Assembly (NCBI GenBank): GCA_039111635.1
Contig: JBCAQO010000010.1
Coordinates: 2,232,001-2,296,000, forward strand
DNA: 64,000 bases
Direction of reading: 5' to 3'
Source: Heterobasidion occidentale
Taxonomy: Eukaryota > Basidiomycota > Agaricomycetes > Russulales > Bondarzewiaceae
Each line of letters starts with the position of its first letter. The first letter of the stretch is position 1. Below, in pieces: positions 51,896-63,965 of this stretch. The position numbers and the translations under genes are program-made. Below the pieces are notes generated by a model that was given only the letters and a program-made list of their open reading frames with translations, was not told where the DNA came from and did no database searches.

Positions 51896-54800
51896 ATGAT
51901 GAATAATGTCGTCAATGAAGCCCCTCAAACACACGACGCCATGTCACCCGATACCATTCATCCGTCAGATGAGCATTGGTATTCGCGTCTTGATGACATT
52001 GGTTAGGCTTTTATAACTATACCCTGGGGTATGACTCTCATAATAGTCTAAGCCGAAGCGCTCCTGAAAGAAGACATGCTCGAGCCAATGCTTTCAGAGA
52101 TTTCGAACTCGACCAGCAACAACGGGGCAGTCCAAATTGCCAAACGATACTTTTCAAAGTACTCCCCCCATATCATGGAAGCGTTGGACATTGTTGCAGA
52201 TGCACATCCTGTTGTAAAGAGTGAGCCTCTCCCTCCTGATCGTAGCCTGCGACTTATCTTTGGCAATAGTTGTGGTCATCGCCTTTCGGGCAGTTTTCAA
52301 TCTTGTAAAAAGACTGCATGAAAATCTCGACAAAATCACAATCTTGGTTGGCGCCATGAACGATATGATGGTCTCAATTTTGCGGTGCGCCTGCTTTTGT
52401 TCAGTGTGCGGCTCTTCTCTAACCAGTGTCTGCAGTCTCAAATATGTCCGCGACCAACCTTTGACTATCAACAGCGGCCATGCTGCAGTGAACCGCATCA
52501 AAGCCCTCAGTAAGACCGCGGCCGACGACATTTACAGATGCTTTCAGGACTGCGACACGTATCTGCGATTGACCTCGTTCGAGCGAGTGTTTCGCAGCTC
52601 AGCGTGGGAATCCAAACTTGCTAAATATGTCGACACATTTCAAGAGCACCGTGCGATGTTTCAAACCCCCTGTTACTCGAGGTCATCACAATTGAAGTTA
52701 CCAGAATATCGGACAAAATTGATAGACTCGCCGATAAGTCAGTCATATCATTTCGATGCACTCTGATGTGATGACTAACGTCCATTTTTCTAGAGTCACA
52801 GAGGGGTTTGAGAAGCTCACAAGTCCAGAGCACGTCCAGCTTCTACACAAAATCAAGGCTCATGGTGGTCCTGAGTCGTATCAACATGACGATGGTGCAC
52901 TGCGCGATCTCATTGAAGGCTGGATCCAAGATTCGCCAACCAAGGCAGACTATAGAGCTAGTTTCGAGGACCTCAAGAAGGGCCTTTTCGAAGACCTCAG
53001 GGCCACTGTCGAGAGAAGCGCTGATCACGTCGAAGCCAAGCTAACACTCCAGCGCAAGCAACTCGAACGGATCGACGAACAGACAGCTTTGATGGTCGCG
53101 ACATTCAGGGGACTAGGTGGCAAAATATTTGATCCAGTAATCACACTATTATGGATTGTATCCGCACAACTGATCTTACGTTCATGCAGGACATTCAAAC
53201 CATATGGGATACTATGGTAATGGTTTCCACATGTTAAATCGGTATCAAACTCATTATTGCGGATCAGCAATGGAGAGGCAACAGTGTGAAGGCGTCGGAC
53301 TTTGTTCTAGCTTTACGAGATCACTTTTCCGACAAATTCTTCTCTCAAAGCACCCACCTCGCCGCCGATATGCGCGGACATCCAGATGCTTGGGCTGTCA
53401 ACCACTTCAATGTCAAAAGATTACAACCTATAATGGAGGCATTTGATGACGATGCATCGGGGTCTATCACCATATTGGAAATCAATCGCTTCACTTCGTC
53501 CCCTACTCGTCCGCAGACTTGGAGGTGCGTGAATTTGCTTTAGATCATCCTGAACTTCTGTCTCATGTCCGTGCAGATTGCCCCACTGGATTGCTTTCTG
53601 GGCCGTTGGTGAGTAGAAATTCGTTGCCTTCGTTGTCTGACTGACGAAATATTAGGATGGAAAATGTCTTCGAGACATTACAAGGACAAGATCGTGACCA
53701 TCATTGAGGATATGACCCGCATCTTGCCCTCTATTCTTCCTGTGAACCGCCAATCCGTCAATGTGTATCAACAGTCTCTTTGGGAAATGGTCTATCCTCT
53801 AATAGCTGCTCCTGGACTCAACAATTCCGACACTTTCGATGGATGCAACCCAGAAGTGTTCAAGCAATTTACTGACAGCGAAGAACAGAGACTTCAGGCT
53901 AGTTTAGCCGCCCTGCAGTACGTCATAGACGGTCCTGAGATGCTCCCACTGGTTACTGGACCTGCGCGAATAGAGAACGTAGGCAGCGTTTGTCTTACAT
54001 TCACATGCTTACAATGATCATGCAAATCCAGACACTTTTCCCTCTGTTGTATCTCGTCATTGCGCGCCATCACCAGATCATCAAGTTAGCCACTACACAA
54101 GTTATTTCTGACGAGGAATTGGCCCGCGGTACGAGAAATATCACAAGTATCATGTCTGCAGTCAGACTTCGTGTCGACGTGCTGTGCAGTGAGTTTGTTT
54201 CAATTGAGCATCAATCTAGATCGTATGCTGTGAGACTGGCTTGATGTAGACAGCTGGCAGCTGCAGCAGGCAATAAATCCGAGGGAGCGTTTCAAGTATT
54301 TTGCTTGTGGCATTGTCAGTATTTCGTTCGACTTGCTTTTTACATCCATTAAAGTCCCAGTTCCAGTGCATCAATGACAGTGCGAAGATACCGGAAATGA
54401 GATTTGTCAAGGATATATCGAGCACTGGAAGCCTATTTTCCGGAAGCCAGGCGAAAGAGAATTGGTCTGTCGCGCTTGCTCGGCAGCTGTACGGTGATAC
54501 CACAATTCCTAGCGGCTCCAGCCCGCCTCAGGCAGGATCAGAACTCGACGATATGTATGTGAACCTTTCGTACAGAGTGTTATCAAGCTCAATGCTTCTA
54601 GATGCGGTATTTGGCACTGTCTCGCATACGACAAACGAGGCATGGCATTTGACATCAACGGTTCTAGTCGCGTAGGAATCACCTCAATGATAACCATACA
54701 GTTGAAGCCCGGAACACGTCCAGGAGAAATCAAAGGTAGCGGGTGGACAAACCCTGGTCTCTTCCCGGTGCACGCTTCCGCAGAATGGGATGGTGAGAGG

Positions 54801-56188
54801 AACTACATAGCCGTGACTTTCGAGCTGTCTTTTCCCTCTCCGTGGAAAACATCTTTCTTCTCGAGACAATTCGTCCCTGATACTCAAACAATATCTGGGC
54901 TATGGGGTTATTCTCCTGAACTCTCCGAATCATCATCTTCTTTGGGAGGGTCTGCTGTCTACAAGCGGATGGCTCCTGAATCCTTTCTATTCTATCCTAG
55001 CCCGCACGATCTGGTGACTCATAGAGCGCGAGCTAGGTGGATCTTTGCCACACGGGCTGTTCTGGATGCCGTTCGAAGAGAATCGTGGACCTGGTCGTAT
55101 TTTAAAGATCGTCGCGACAATCGACAAAGGTACATCTCCCTCTACATCGACTGGGAGACTTTTCGGAAACGGGGTGATTTTGACAAGCTGGGCAAATGCG
55201 CACGGGAGTTTGTCTCTACCGATGCATGCTTCTATACCTTCAGAGCACGCTATATTCGAGACACAATGTTTGTACATGTGTAAGTTCTGTCGCCCTCATT
55301 CTAATGCTCGCTCTGAACGACGATCATACAGAAACCACAATTGCGACTGTTGCGGAGGGCGAATTACTGGAGCTCGCACAATCTGCTTAGATTGCAAGAT
55401 CAAGGAGTCAGAGCCCTTCAATTATGTCGCTCTCTGCCAGTCGAAGGCTTGCATCAATTCATGTGTCACCATGACGCAGCGTCCAGACCTAGTTGGCTCG
55501 CATGAACCGACTCACCGTGTTGTCAAAATTCGCACTTTTATCCCTAAGCCTGTTTTACCACTGCTCCTTGCAAGCGCAGAGCATGTTTGGGAGAAAATCG
55601 AGACGGTGTGTATGAGCGTAGAACAAGAACAAGACCGTTCGTACTTGGAAGTTTCAAATGAGCAACTTACAAGGCCACCTTGTCGTTTTTGCCGGCGACC
55701 ATTCACTCTTCCATTCTGGTACTGTGTAGACTGCCATGGTCTGTGTCCGTCCCATTTTACATATCCTCATCTGACAGCATTGTTTAGATGATTTATTTAT
55801 TTGTCCATCCTGTGATTCTCATATCGACCTCACCCATGTCTATGCGGACAAGAAATTCAACAAACCATACCTGCCAGTCTGCAAAGAGGAGGCTTCGCGC
55901 TATGCGAGGCTTTTCGGAATTCAGCATCATCATAGTTCAACGCACACCGTCATTCGCTGCCAAACCCCTCCCAGAGTCAAATCCTCAGAAGACCTGATTG
56001 TTCTCCTCCACGATCGCATCACCACCCTGGAGACCGGCATTCACCACCAAACCGTTCTAAGAACTGCGGCAGACAAGTTCGCCGAAGACTACATCACCGC
56101 CCTCCAAAAGCGCGCAATTAATCTGGAACGCCTTCTCCAACTGGTCGGATGTTTGCTTTTTTCTTTGATACTGTTATCAGTCTTGTAA
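51896..56188 (+). CDS. Large EF-hand / ZZ-type zinc-finger protein of an agaricomycete-specific family
   Basis: Starts MMNNVVNEAPQTHDAMSPDT. N-terminal helical region: EALLKEDMLEPMLSEISNST, FRAVFNLVKRLHENLDKIT, NRIKALSKTAADDIYRCFQD, SYHFDAL and FEDLKKGLFEDLRATVERSA. An EF-hand loop follows, DDDASGSITILE (D1, D3, S5, G6, I8, E12), then FTSSRPQTW-like and LPHWIAFWAVGWKMSSRHYK. The central part (IVTIIEDMTRILPSILPVNR, RQLYGDTTIPSGSSP) is of unknown function. The region GMFSFTF-like is followed by ARARWIFATRAVLDAVRRES and WTWSYFKDRRDNRQRYISLY. Two Cys-rich zinc-binding blocks: CDCCGGRITGARTICLDC with later Cys pairs, and CRFCRRPFTLPFWYCVDC with CPSCDSH. It ends in a coiled-coil-like stretch and a hydrophobic end (LLQLVGCLLFSLILLSVL). 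Many short introns; about 1,100 residues. Function unknown; Ca2+-binding is inferred. Confidence 0.75.
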
Positions 56189-56248
56189 TTACGTTGGTTA
56201 ACGACTATACGCCTGCTCAAGCCATGTTTGTATTGTCATACAAGATCG

Positions 56249-56267
56249 ACCGGAGCTTCGCTCCGGT
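56249..56267 (-). repeat. Helitron 3'-terminal hairpin (8-bp stem)
   Basis: ACCGGAGC-TTC-GCTCCGGT, a GC-rich palindrome about 5-8 nt from the proposed end (read CGATCTTG on the minus strand), as expected near Helitron 3' termini. The end CTTG is not the usual CTRR. Confidence 0.65.
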
Positions 56268-56297
56268 GGTTCTTTCGAGAGGTTTCACGTAATAGAG

Positions 56298-59200
56298 TCA
56301 TATTAAAATCTCAGTATAAGTTACATTAACTGTCTGGCGGTCAGCATTGGGCATGCGGACCAAGGCATCAGTGCGACGCCGGATCCGTGATAACGCAGTA
56401 TAAAGCTGTCCGTGGGAGAAAGGGGGATGTGAGGTCAACCGCGATTTTTTCCAGTGTAAGTCCTTGGCAACTATTGAACGTCGTACCGTATGCAAGTGAA
56501 AGCGGGAATTGACGGCGAATCAGAGTATGACCGGAGTGGAGAATATGGTGAAATGGAATGCGAGGGATTAATATCGCTTCGGCGTCCATATGCGATGGAA
56601 AGGGACCAGGTTCAGATGCAGGCCGTAGTAGTCGGCAGGTGATAATCCTGTTACCGATATCTACTACAGCAAGTCTCGCGTTTTTTACCAAGCCGCGGTC
56701 AATTGATAAGTTTCGCATTAGTCGGGATAGTACTCCACGTTTTAATATCAGTTTGTTTGGAGGCAGACCAGGAATGCCGTGGCAAGCGGCCCAATCTAGG
56801 ATCGCGTCCGGAGTCACGTTTGGTAATTCAGCGTCGTCTACCTCTTTTAAAGTGTCCGACGCGGAATACATTTTTGAAGGACCTGGTATTCTTGAACAAA
56901 TGAAGGTATTGTAAGCATCAATTTGTGAGTTTGTCGGGGCCAGAATTGCACGACCGAAGCACATCTCGGGGAAATTAAGCACATTTTGAGGAAATGTGAA
57001 GTCGATTAGGTCGTTTTCCGTGGCACATGTGTTCAACATAGTCAGTGTCACCAATGGGCCTGCTCCATCTCCAATGCTATCCACAAAGTTTGCGAATTCA
57101 GGATCCTGAGCATTACGGATTGGCGTCCGTAAGCGACGTATTGAGAATATTCTCCATAGCGGAGCAGACCGAATGGACGCGTTGACAATTTGAGATCGAG
57201 AACCATTTCTAATCACGGGACAGGTTTGGCGAAAGTCGCCAAGTAGTAGCATGATTTTTCCACCGAATGGTAAATTGTTGTTCATGCACATTCGTAATGT
57301 TTCGTCAACGCATGCGAGAACAGCACGATTTGCCATTGGAGCTTCATCCCAAATGATGACAGCTGTACGACGTAGCAGTTCAGATCTGCCATCATCGGGT
57401 TTAATGGAGGACACCAGGAACTCGTTATTTTCGTTGACCGGAACCTAGAGCAGTCAGTTTCATTTATGTTGTTGGAGGACATAATAATAGCGTACTTTAA
57501 ACGCAGAATGCGTTGTTCGGCCACCAGGATATAGCTGTGCCGCAAAAGCGGCAGTCGCAGTTGGAATAACAATCAGTCCTTTTGAACGGACATAGTCGCA
57601 TAACGCATTGATTAGAAAGGTCTTGCCTCAACCCGCCTTTCCATCTATGAACATATATAGTGCATGTTGTTGGTGAAGTGCTGTTTTAATCTCGTTATAT
57701 ATTTGCCGTTGGTCGTCATTGAGAATAGCAAATGATGCGGTGGCTCGAGTTGCCAAGTGTTCTGCTCCAGAATTCCATCGAATGAGTTCATATTCAACCT
57801 CAGCGGTTAGATGGTGTACTTCAGGAAGACCATATGTCGCCAAAGATTTATCATGTTCGTTAAGATAGCGTTGCAATTCTACCAGTGCGAGTCTTTCACC
57901 GACTTCTACTCCATTCGGTAAGCTGTAGTCCTGGCAAAAAGAATCATGAAAAGCAGCCCAAATTTGGATAGGAGAGAGAACACAATCATTGACGAGAAGG
58001 TCGACAAAGAGAAACCGTAATTGACGCGGTGTACGCAGTGTTGCAATAGCTTCCTGAATTGTGTATTCTGCCTCATTTTGATCTGCAAATAAACCGGCGG
58101 CGATAGCGGCGTCCTGAAATGACTGGTGTAAGATTCCATTGATGACTCGAAGATCTTGAAACGAAGATGCAGGTATGTGCTGTAGCAGTCTTCGAAGGTA
58201 AAATCGTTCTCCTTCTGAAGGACGAGCAGGATGGAGCCTGGTGACATGTCGGTATGTATGGGATCGTAAGATCACATGCATGGCCGGTTGGTTCCCTAAC
58301 GGTCCTCGTTCACGAAAGTAACTTGGATGTGTGTCGTGAGCGGCATTGTACTTGGCTATACGAAAGAGACGCCAGTATTCACTATATGTTAGATCATGAA
58401 AGGTTCTGGTGATGCCATCCGTTGTAAAATGTCCAGCCGGTCGGTTAAAGTAATGGTCCAGTAATGAGGAAGAAGTATTGTTTGTTCTATGTCGCGTAGG
58501 ATATTGACGGTGTTGTCGGCTTTCTGGGCCATGTATAGGAAGTGCAGTGACGCCTGGGTCTTTCTGTGTTATGTGAAATCCAAGAATTCGCCAAGTTGCT
58601 TCTCCTGCGGAAAGGTAACGACCATTCCAGTATTCTTCAATTTCATCTACGGGTTCCGTCGGGCCTTCCACAGAAAAACGGAAACGTGCCCTGTCAGGAC
58701 CTGTGAACCGTGAGCATGTTGATTATGTGGAGAGATATCATCTATAACACACCTTTATGAATATATTTGAATAGATATTGAAAGAGATGCGACGAATTTG
58801 CGGCTTCGAAATTGATATGGCACTGAAATTTTCTTAGTAATGGTAGGCAATGAGGAACAACCCAGCGATCATCTTCGTTTTGGCGTTGATATTGTACGCG
58901 TCCTTCAGCATCGATGACAGTACCCATTTGGAGAGGTTTTGGGTAGTTGAAGCGACACCAACGCCGTCCGCTTCGATCTTCACGAACACAATACTTAGAA
59001 TAGTGGTCGCCGTCTAGTACATGATGATGAACCATGAAAGTTTCTACGAGCTGTCGATCTTCAGGATTAGATGGCATTTCGGCAGATACAATGGCGTCGA
59101 TGTCACGAGGATTACTGCAACTGGCGGGAAATTTAACGAGGAGATGGGCATGAGGCAGTCCTCTTTTTTGGAACTCGACGGAACACACTAGGTAGACCAT

Positions 59201-60526
59201 CTGGCCAGCATCTGGAAACATAGAACGAAGAGTTTTTATAAGCTGTACCAGTTTCCGCTTAAAGACTCGGCATACAACCATGGGACGATCCAAAGCATTT
59301 TGGCCCGGTAGCAGCTGTGATTCAATTTCGGTCCATTTGGTATTGCAGGTAACTGTGACAAAGAAAGTCGGTCCACCAAGCGAAGATGCGACGGCGAGAG
59401 AATCGGCAATTTGTTCAGATGCCCATCGATTCGATCCAAGAAATGAAGAAGGTAGATAGATGTTTTCTGAAGGGGCAACATCGTCAACACCCATTAGAGC
59501 AGCATCCTCTTGTCTCAGGCGTTCCTGGTTCATACGAATATACCATAGGCGAGCCTCGAGGTTACGGGAAAACATATCAACGACATATTCGTTTGTTAAT
59601 TGGCCAAAGATATTGAAACGTTCCTCTCGTAGCAGACGTGCACGATAATGCCATATCTGTGTCGTTTCCGGTTCATGTCCATCTGTAAAGCCTAAAGCAC
59701 CAGGTTGATGAGACACATCGGCTAGAGAGCCTTGCTTTCCCCATCCTAATGTTGCATGTGGGAATATCAATGGATATCCAAGGGGTTCCCATAAGCGACT
59801 GTGCGTCGGAATAAATTGTTGTTCCCCGGAAGAGCGTGTAACGACAATACGTCGTGGACGAATCTCTCGTTGAGTCGTGTTATCGAATGACATAATGGCG
59901 GCAATCTCGTCTGTAGCACCGGAGTCATGTAAAATCAACGATGCGTTAGGAAGCTGTGCAGGGTTAATAGATGCTAGCAATTGCAGTGCGTGTATGAGTG
60001 GATTGACACTCTGCAAGGCGTTCCAAAATGAAGTCAAGAGATTTGGTGGTAGATCTTGAGCGATTCGTTCGTGAGGTAGATGGTTTGGAAGGTCTAAGAG
60101 CGAGCCATCAAATAAAAGCCAACGGATTGCCGAATTCTCGTGAGATGGACGGATTCTGTGATAAACTTTTCCCTGCACGGCAACCATACTGTTTGGAGTC
60201 TGAGTTGGAAAAGCGTGCAATGTTTCCATGGACGCAAATGAGAATATGAGGTTAAGCTTGCGCGAAAGCGCAGATATTTGAGGGTGTTGTAAGAGGTCTG
60301 CATATTCGTGTGGTAGCGGTGGCAGTGGAGGAATGGAATGTGCATAACAACCTCTTTCGCCGCAGCAGAACCCAGAACGTTCACCTGTAAGCAACAGGAT
60401 TCCGCAAAACTGGCATGAGTGTCGATGTTCGCCAACTTGTCTTCCCCATGTCAACATAGGAGATGAGATAGCCCCTATTCTCCACAACGCCGAGTTATCT
60501 GGTAATTCATGATGGATTGCCGACAT
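56298..60526 (-). pseudogene. Helitron Rep/helicase (RepHel), inactivated
   Basis: Rep and SF1 (Pif1-type) helicase of rolling-circle transposition. N-terminus MSAIHHELPDNSALWRIGAI and a CCCH-like zinc motif (CQFCGILLLTGERSGFCCGE). The Rep HUH-type region has EFQKRGLPHAHLLVKF (HxH) and later FQYLFKYIHKG (Tyr plus Lys). Intron near 58703-58740, then PDRARFRFSVEGPTEPVDEI and the helicase: QQHALYMFIDGKAG|stop|GKTFLINALCD (Walker A), WDEAPMANRAVL (Walker B), GDFRQTCPVI. The final motif FSHGQLYTALSRIRR lies in a shifted frame to 56298. Two lesions: TGA at 57628-57630 in the middle of Walker A (GKAG*GKT), and a one-base loss in the five-C run at 56422-56426. An intron near 57447-57497 is normal. 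Transposition by this copy would need protein from elsewhere, unless these are sequence errors. Confidence 0.88.
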
Positions 60527-61880
60527 CTTTGCTGCATTTGAAAACCGTTACATTGCGAGACATAGGAGCGTCGGAGAAACACATTACCTCTGATTTAAAA
60601 GTTTTGGAAGGTGTTGCAAGAACACTTATGTAGCGCAGTTCGTTTGCGTAATTTAGATAAATTCTTTGTCATACTTGTAGCGTCTTGAAAAGATTGTATG
60701 AAAGCATTTTTACAACGATTGAATGTCTATGATCATGTTTTGTAGGGATAGCCATCAATATCATGGATTTTGTGGGTTTTGGGAAGAGGATAATCGAAAG
60801 GGAAAAGTGATGAAAAAGTCATGGGGCAAGTCTCCTAACCGGAAAAGCGACGCAGGAAAGTGAGTGTCCTAACACGACGTCAGTATAATGGTCGGTTAGA
60901 AGAAAAAATGTCATACATATTGATAGAGAACTGCTCGTCTTTGGTGAACGAAGCACGTTCCGAACACGTGTATTGTGGATCCTCCCCTGCTTTGCCGTTC
61001 CACTACGAATTCATATTGACAAATGCGGCAATGTGCTCTAGCGCAAGGAAGGAAGTGGTTGTGAAAGGCAATAGGATCGTTGATTAGCACTGGTAAACAC
61101 GTCAAGATCATTTAACGAGCGATAGAAAATGGCATACCAGCAGTCATTGTTGTCGACTTTAATGACAGACAATCGCTATTGGTTGGAGTATTCACATATT
61201 CATAAAGGAACTATTGACGTCGTGGAGAATGTTAGCGATGGAGAGGGCTCCTCGACGGAAAATATGAGGAATTAAAGGATAGAAATGGAGTGAACAGGAA
61301 GGACTGACGCACGTTGAAAGTTCGTGAAAATGATGAATGTCACACGAAGATAAGGTGTCACAGAAAGATGAACACATTATGGAATCATGTACCGCTGTTC
61401 CCCTCCGTTTGTGTGTGAGCCAGCACCGTCACTTTGATCTTCCAGTAAGGTCTCGTGTTGGTATTTCTCACCGACAAATATTCGAGATATACATTCGCTA
61501 GTACGCATGCTGTCCGAAATGATCACTGCGTACGGTCAACAGGAAAGCTGGCAGGGAACTCTTCAGAGGCCTGCTATCTGTAACACCGTGCGTTTCCACC
61601 TGATTCACCATTTTGGGTTCGTGATGAGATGCACACGACTGATATGTCAAATTTTCAACTATCGTACAACGCGGTACACTAATTTTGTGACGTCAGTATC
61701 GTACAACGCGGTACAGTAATTTTGGGACGTCAGATTGAACACGGAGTGGATGATTTGTGACTACAGACGGTGACGACAATTTTGAAGATAAAATCAGAAG
61801 TTCAATTCATGACCGACGATCTGTACAAAAGGTATGAAGCAGCGTGGATGATAAAAATTATGATGCAAACCTTTCTCTCG
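60527..61880. other. Helitron spacer between the two genes
   Basis: 1.35 kb upstream of RepHel and downstream of the second gene. It contains a 37-bp tandem pair at 61660-61733 (see repeat). No further coding supported. Confidence 0.4.
61660..61733. repeat. Two tandem 37-bp copies with CRE-like site
   Basis: TATCGTACAACGCGGTACACT... at 61660-61696 and 61697-61733, with two mismatches. Each has GTAC palindromes flanking ACAACGCG and a TGACGTCA (GGACGTCA in copy two). May be a regulatory or origin-like element. Confidence 0.85.
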
Positions 61881-63965
61881 CTAAGCTCGGCTTTTTCTCT
61901 TTCCTTTCGCTTTCGCAGAAACAGGAGGATTGACGGAAATACCGGGAGGAGTAGAAGGGATGGGCATCAACGACGCAGAGGCTGCACCACGATTATCCCC
62001 AACAAAGTCGTGGGCGGAAGACATGCTAAATGGTAAAGCCATCGATGAAGCCTATAAAAAGAAATTAATACAGTGAAACAGATGCGTGAAAATGTTCACC
62101 TCAGGAATAGAGGACGAAGAGGCAATACGTTCACTCTCGGGAAACTGGATCATCGAAGGGACGTTAACGGGATTGATGCTAAAAATATGTCAGCACAGAA
62201 CAATATAAGTATTCAAAGGAGGTGGCGTACGGCTGAGATATACCCGAATCACGAGAAAGTTCCATAGTGGAAGCCGACGAGCTAATAAAAAAGATTAGAA
62301 GTGAAAACGAAAAGCCGGATAGGTAACAACCTGGCGCCTTCATCGTTTGTGTCAGTCGCGTACGCTGCAAACTTTCGTCGTTTCGTAGGTGATGCTTGAT
62401 CAGAAGTGGCATTCGGCGGAACCCAAGAACCACTGCCAAAGGTGATGTCTTCGATGGAAATGGCAAGAGCACCACTTTCAGAACGACCACGGCAAAACCC
62501 AACAATTTGTATGGAAGAGCGAAGGTTGGGAGCAGGTGTTCTGTTCCATCTTGGTGTAGAGCCGTCAAATATAGCGCTTGACATGAAAATATTAGTTATA
62601 ACCCCATCAAAAATCATAACGTACGCACAGAAGAGTAGAGATACGTGATTCCTCCCGAACGTACTCCGAAACATCGACCACAAATCCCTTTGACGAACGA
62701 TCGTTATGCAACGGCTCGGGTTGTGACCGAACGAATCCAGAAAAACTGGCAGATGTTGCGGAATAGTCCAGGACTCCTTCTTTGTACGACTCGGATCACC
62801 GGGATAAGGATAAAAAAAAAGAGCATCAAGCACAACAACACCGTTCGGGGGAGCATATGCTTTGCAATAAGCAAAAATAATCGCTTGAGAAGGGAAAGGA
62901 ATATCGCGAGGGGGGCTATAAATTCTGAGGCTTGCTTGAATCGGCCGCGCATTGCGAACGGTAATCGTTGTGTCTTTTTTTTTTTTTTTTTTTTTTTGAT
63001 CAAAAGTATTTATATACCGCCAGCGCTAGCCAGGGGCGGTCGGAAACGTAAGGGATGTACAGGGGCGATAACTTCGAATCAAACCCGCTAACGGCTCATT
63101 TAAGGCCCACGTGCCTCCCCTCCTACGAGAGGATTCTTGGGGGCTCCGCCGCGCACTACCGTAACCCGCTCCCACACGTTGACCCACAAGGGCGCACGAG
63201 CCCCGCAGATGGTATTAGAGTGACGCGCCACTCCCCATCCTGCTACTACGACGCAGTACACCCCCGGGGGGCGTTGGTTTTGCGTGACACGGACGACAGC
63301 ACAGGACAGCACCTTCGGACGATAGGAGTCTAAAGACTCCCGGTAAGAAGAGAGGTATCGAATGATACCAGAAGGCAGAAAAAAGGCATCCACAGACACC
63401 TTGTTGGAGGCCCGAAGGCAGAAGAGGGAGCGCGATCGTTCAGGGCGCCGTTACCACCCGTGCACTCGTCACTCATGAAACCAAAGGAGTGTGAAAGGGT
63501 CAGGCAGGGTCTCCGAGAGGAGATACATCCACAATCCTGCCCGTTAGAGAAGACGGCGCATCCCGCAAGATCGGGAGGGCCGATTGAGGAGCCTACACCG
63601 CAGATGTTACAAAGCGGTCGCCAGATGGTAGTAGAGTAGAAGGGAACCCGCGATGAGGAAGGATGAGGGGTGGATGGGCTCGGGGACGTTTGGATGGAGG
63701 CGAGTAGGCGGTGTCCCGAAGAGGAAGGTGGTGGTACGGGTTCAAGAAGCGTGATCGTTGTGTCGTAAACGTAATGAAAGGTGTTCACTGATCTCTCACC
63801 TGCAACTTGCTTCACGGACGACACTCGAGATGCCCCCGCAACAGCAAAGTTACCGAATAGATAGAAGTTGGACATTTCTCGAGGGATAGAAACATGGAAG
63901 ACGGCGACAGCAGCAAGCGATGCGCTTAGCGACGCGGAAGTAAACGATGACGAACTGAATGACAT
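61881..63965 (-). pseudogene. Helitron-encoded putative OB-fold (RPA-like) protein, interrupted by a retroelement
   Basis: Right of the insertion it reads MSNFYLFGNFAVAGASRVSS and FHYVYDTTIT. Left of it the same frame resumes with VRNARPIQASLRIYSPPRDI, FPSQAIIFAYCKAYAPPNGV, DALFFYPYPGDPSRTKKESW and a beta-rich block FDGSTPRWNRTPAPNLRSSI, QIVGFCRGRSESGALAISIE, DITFGSGSW. It ends with a Ser/Pro-rich tail and basic KAKGKRKSRA (stop near 61881). The 'GNFA..G...SV' start and 'PRW....P..N..I.I.G.C....GALAISIEDI' are like small OB-fold proteins often found next to agaricomycete Helitrons; ssDNA-binding is inference. A poly(A) insertion (62975-63750) breaks the reading frame. A start at 63965 is possible, 63875 is more likely. 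Confidence 0.55.
62975..63750 (-). mobile_element. Poly(A)-tailed retroelement insertion (SINE or truncated LINE) in the Helitron gene
   Basis: Ends in 23 A residues on the minus strand (62975-62997). The target sequence GACACAACGAT(C/T)AC is duplicated: 63751-63764 and 62961-62974 (one mismatch). Removing the insert restores the continuous frame YDTTIT|VRNARP. No reverse transcriptase is visible, so it is a truncated non-LTR element or SINE; B-box-like GGTTTGATTCGAAG is present but weak. Confidence 0.85.

Noticed and set aside
63055..63333. Coding potential inside the poly(A) retroelement
   Set aside because: Short frames on both strands without reverse transcriptase, endonuclease or zinc-knuckle motifs.
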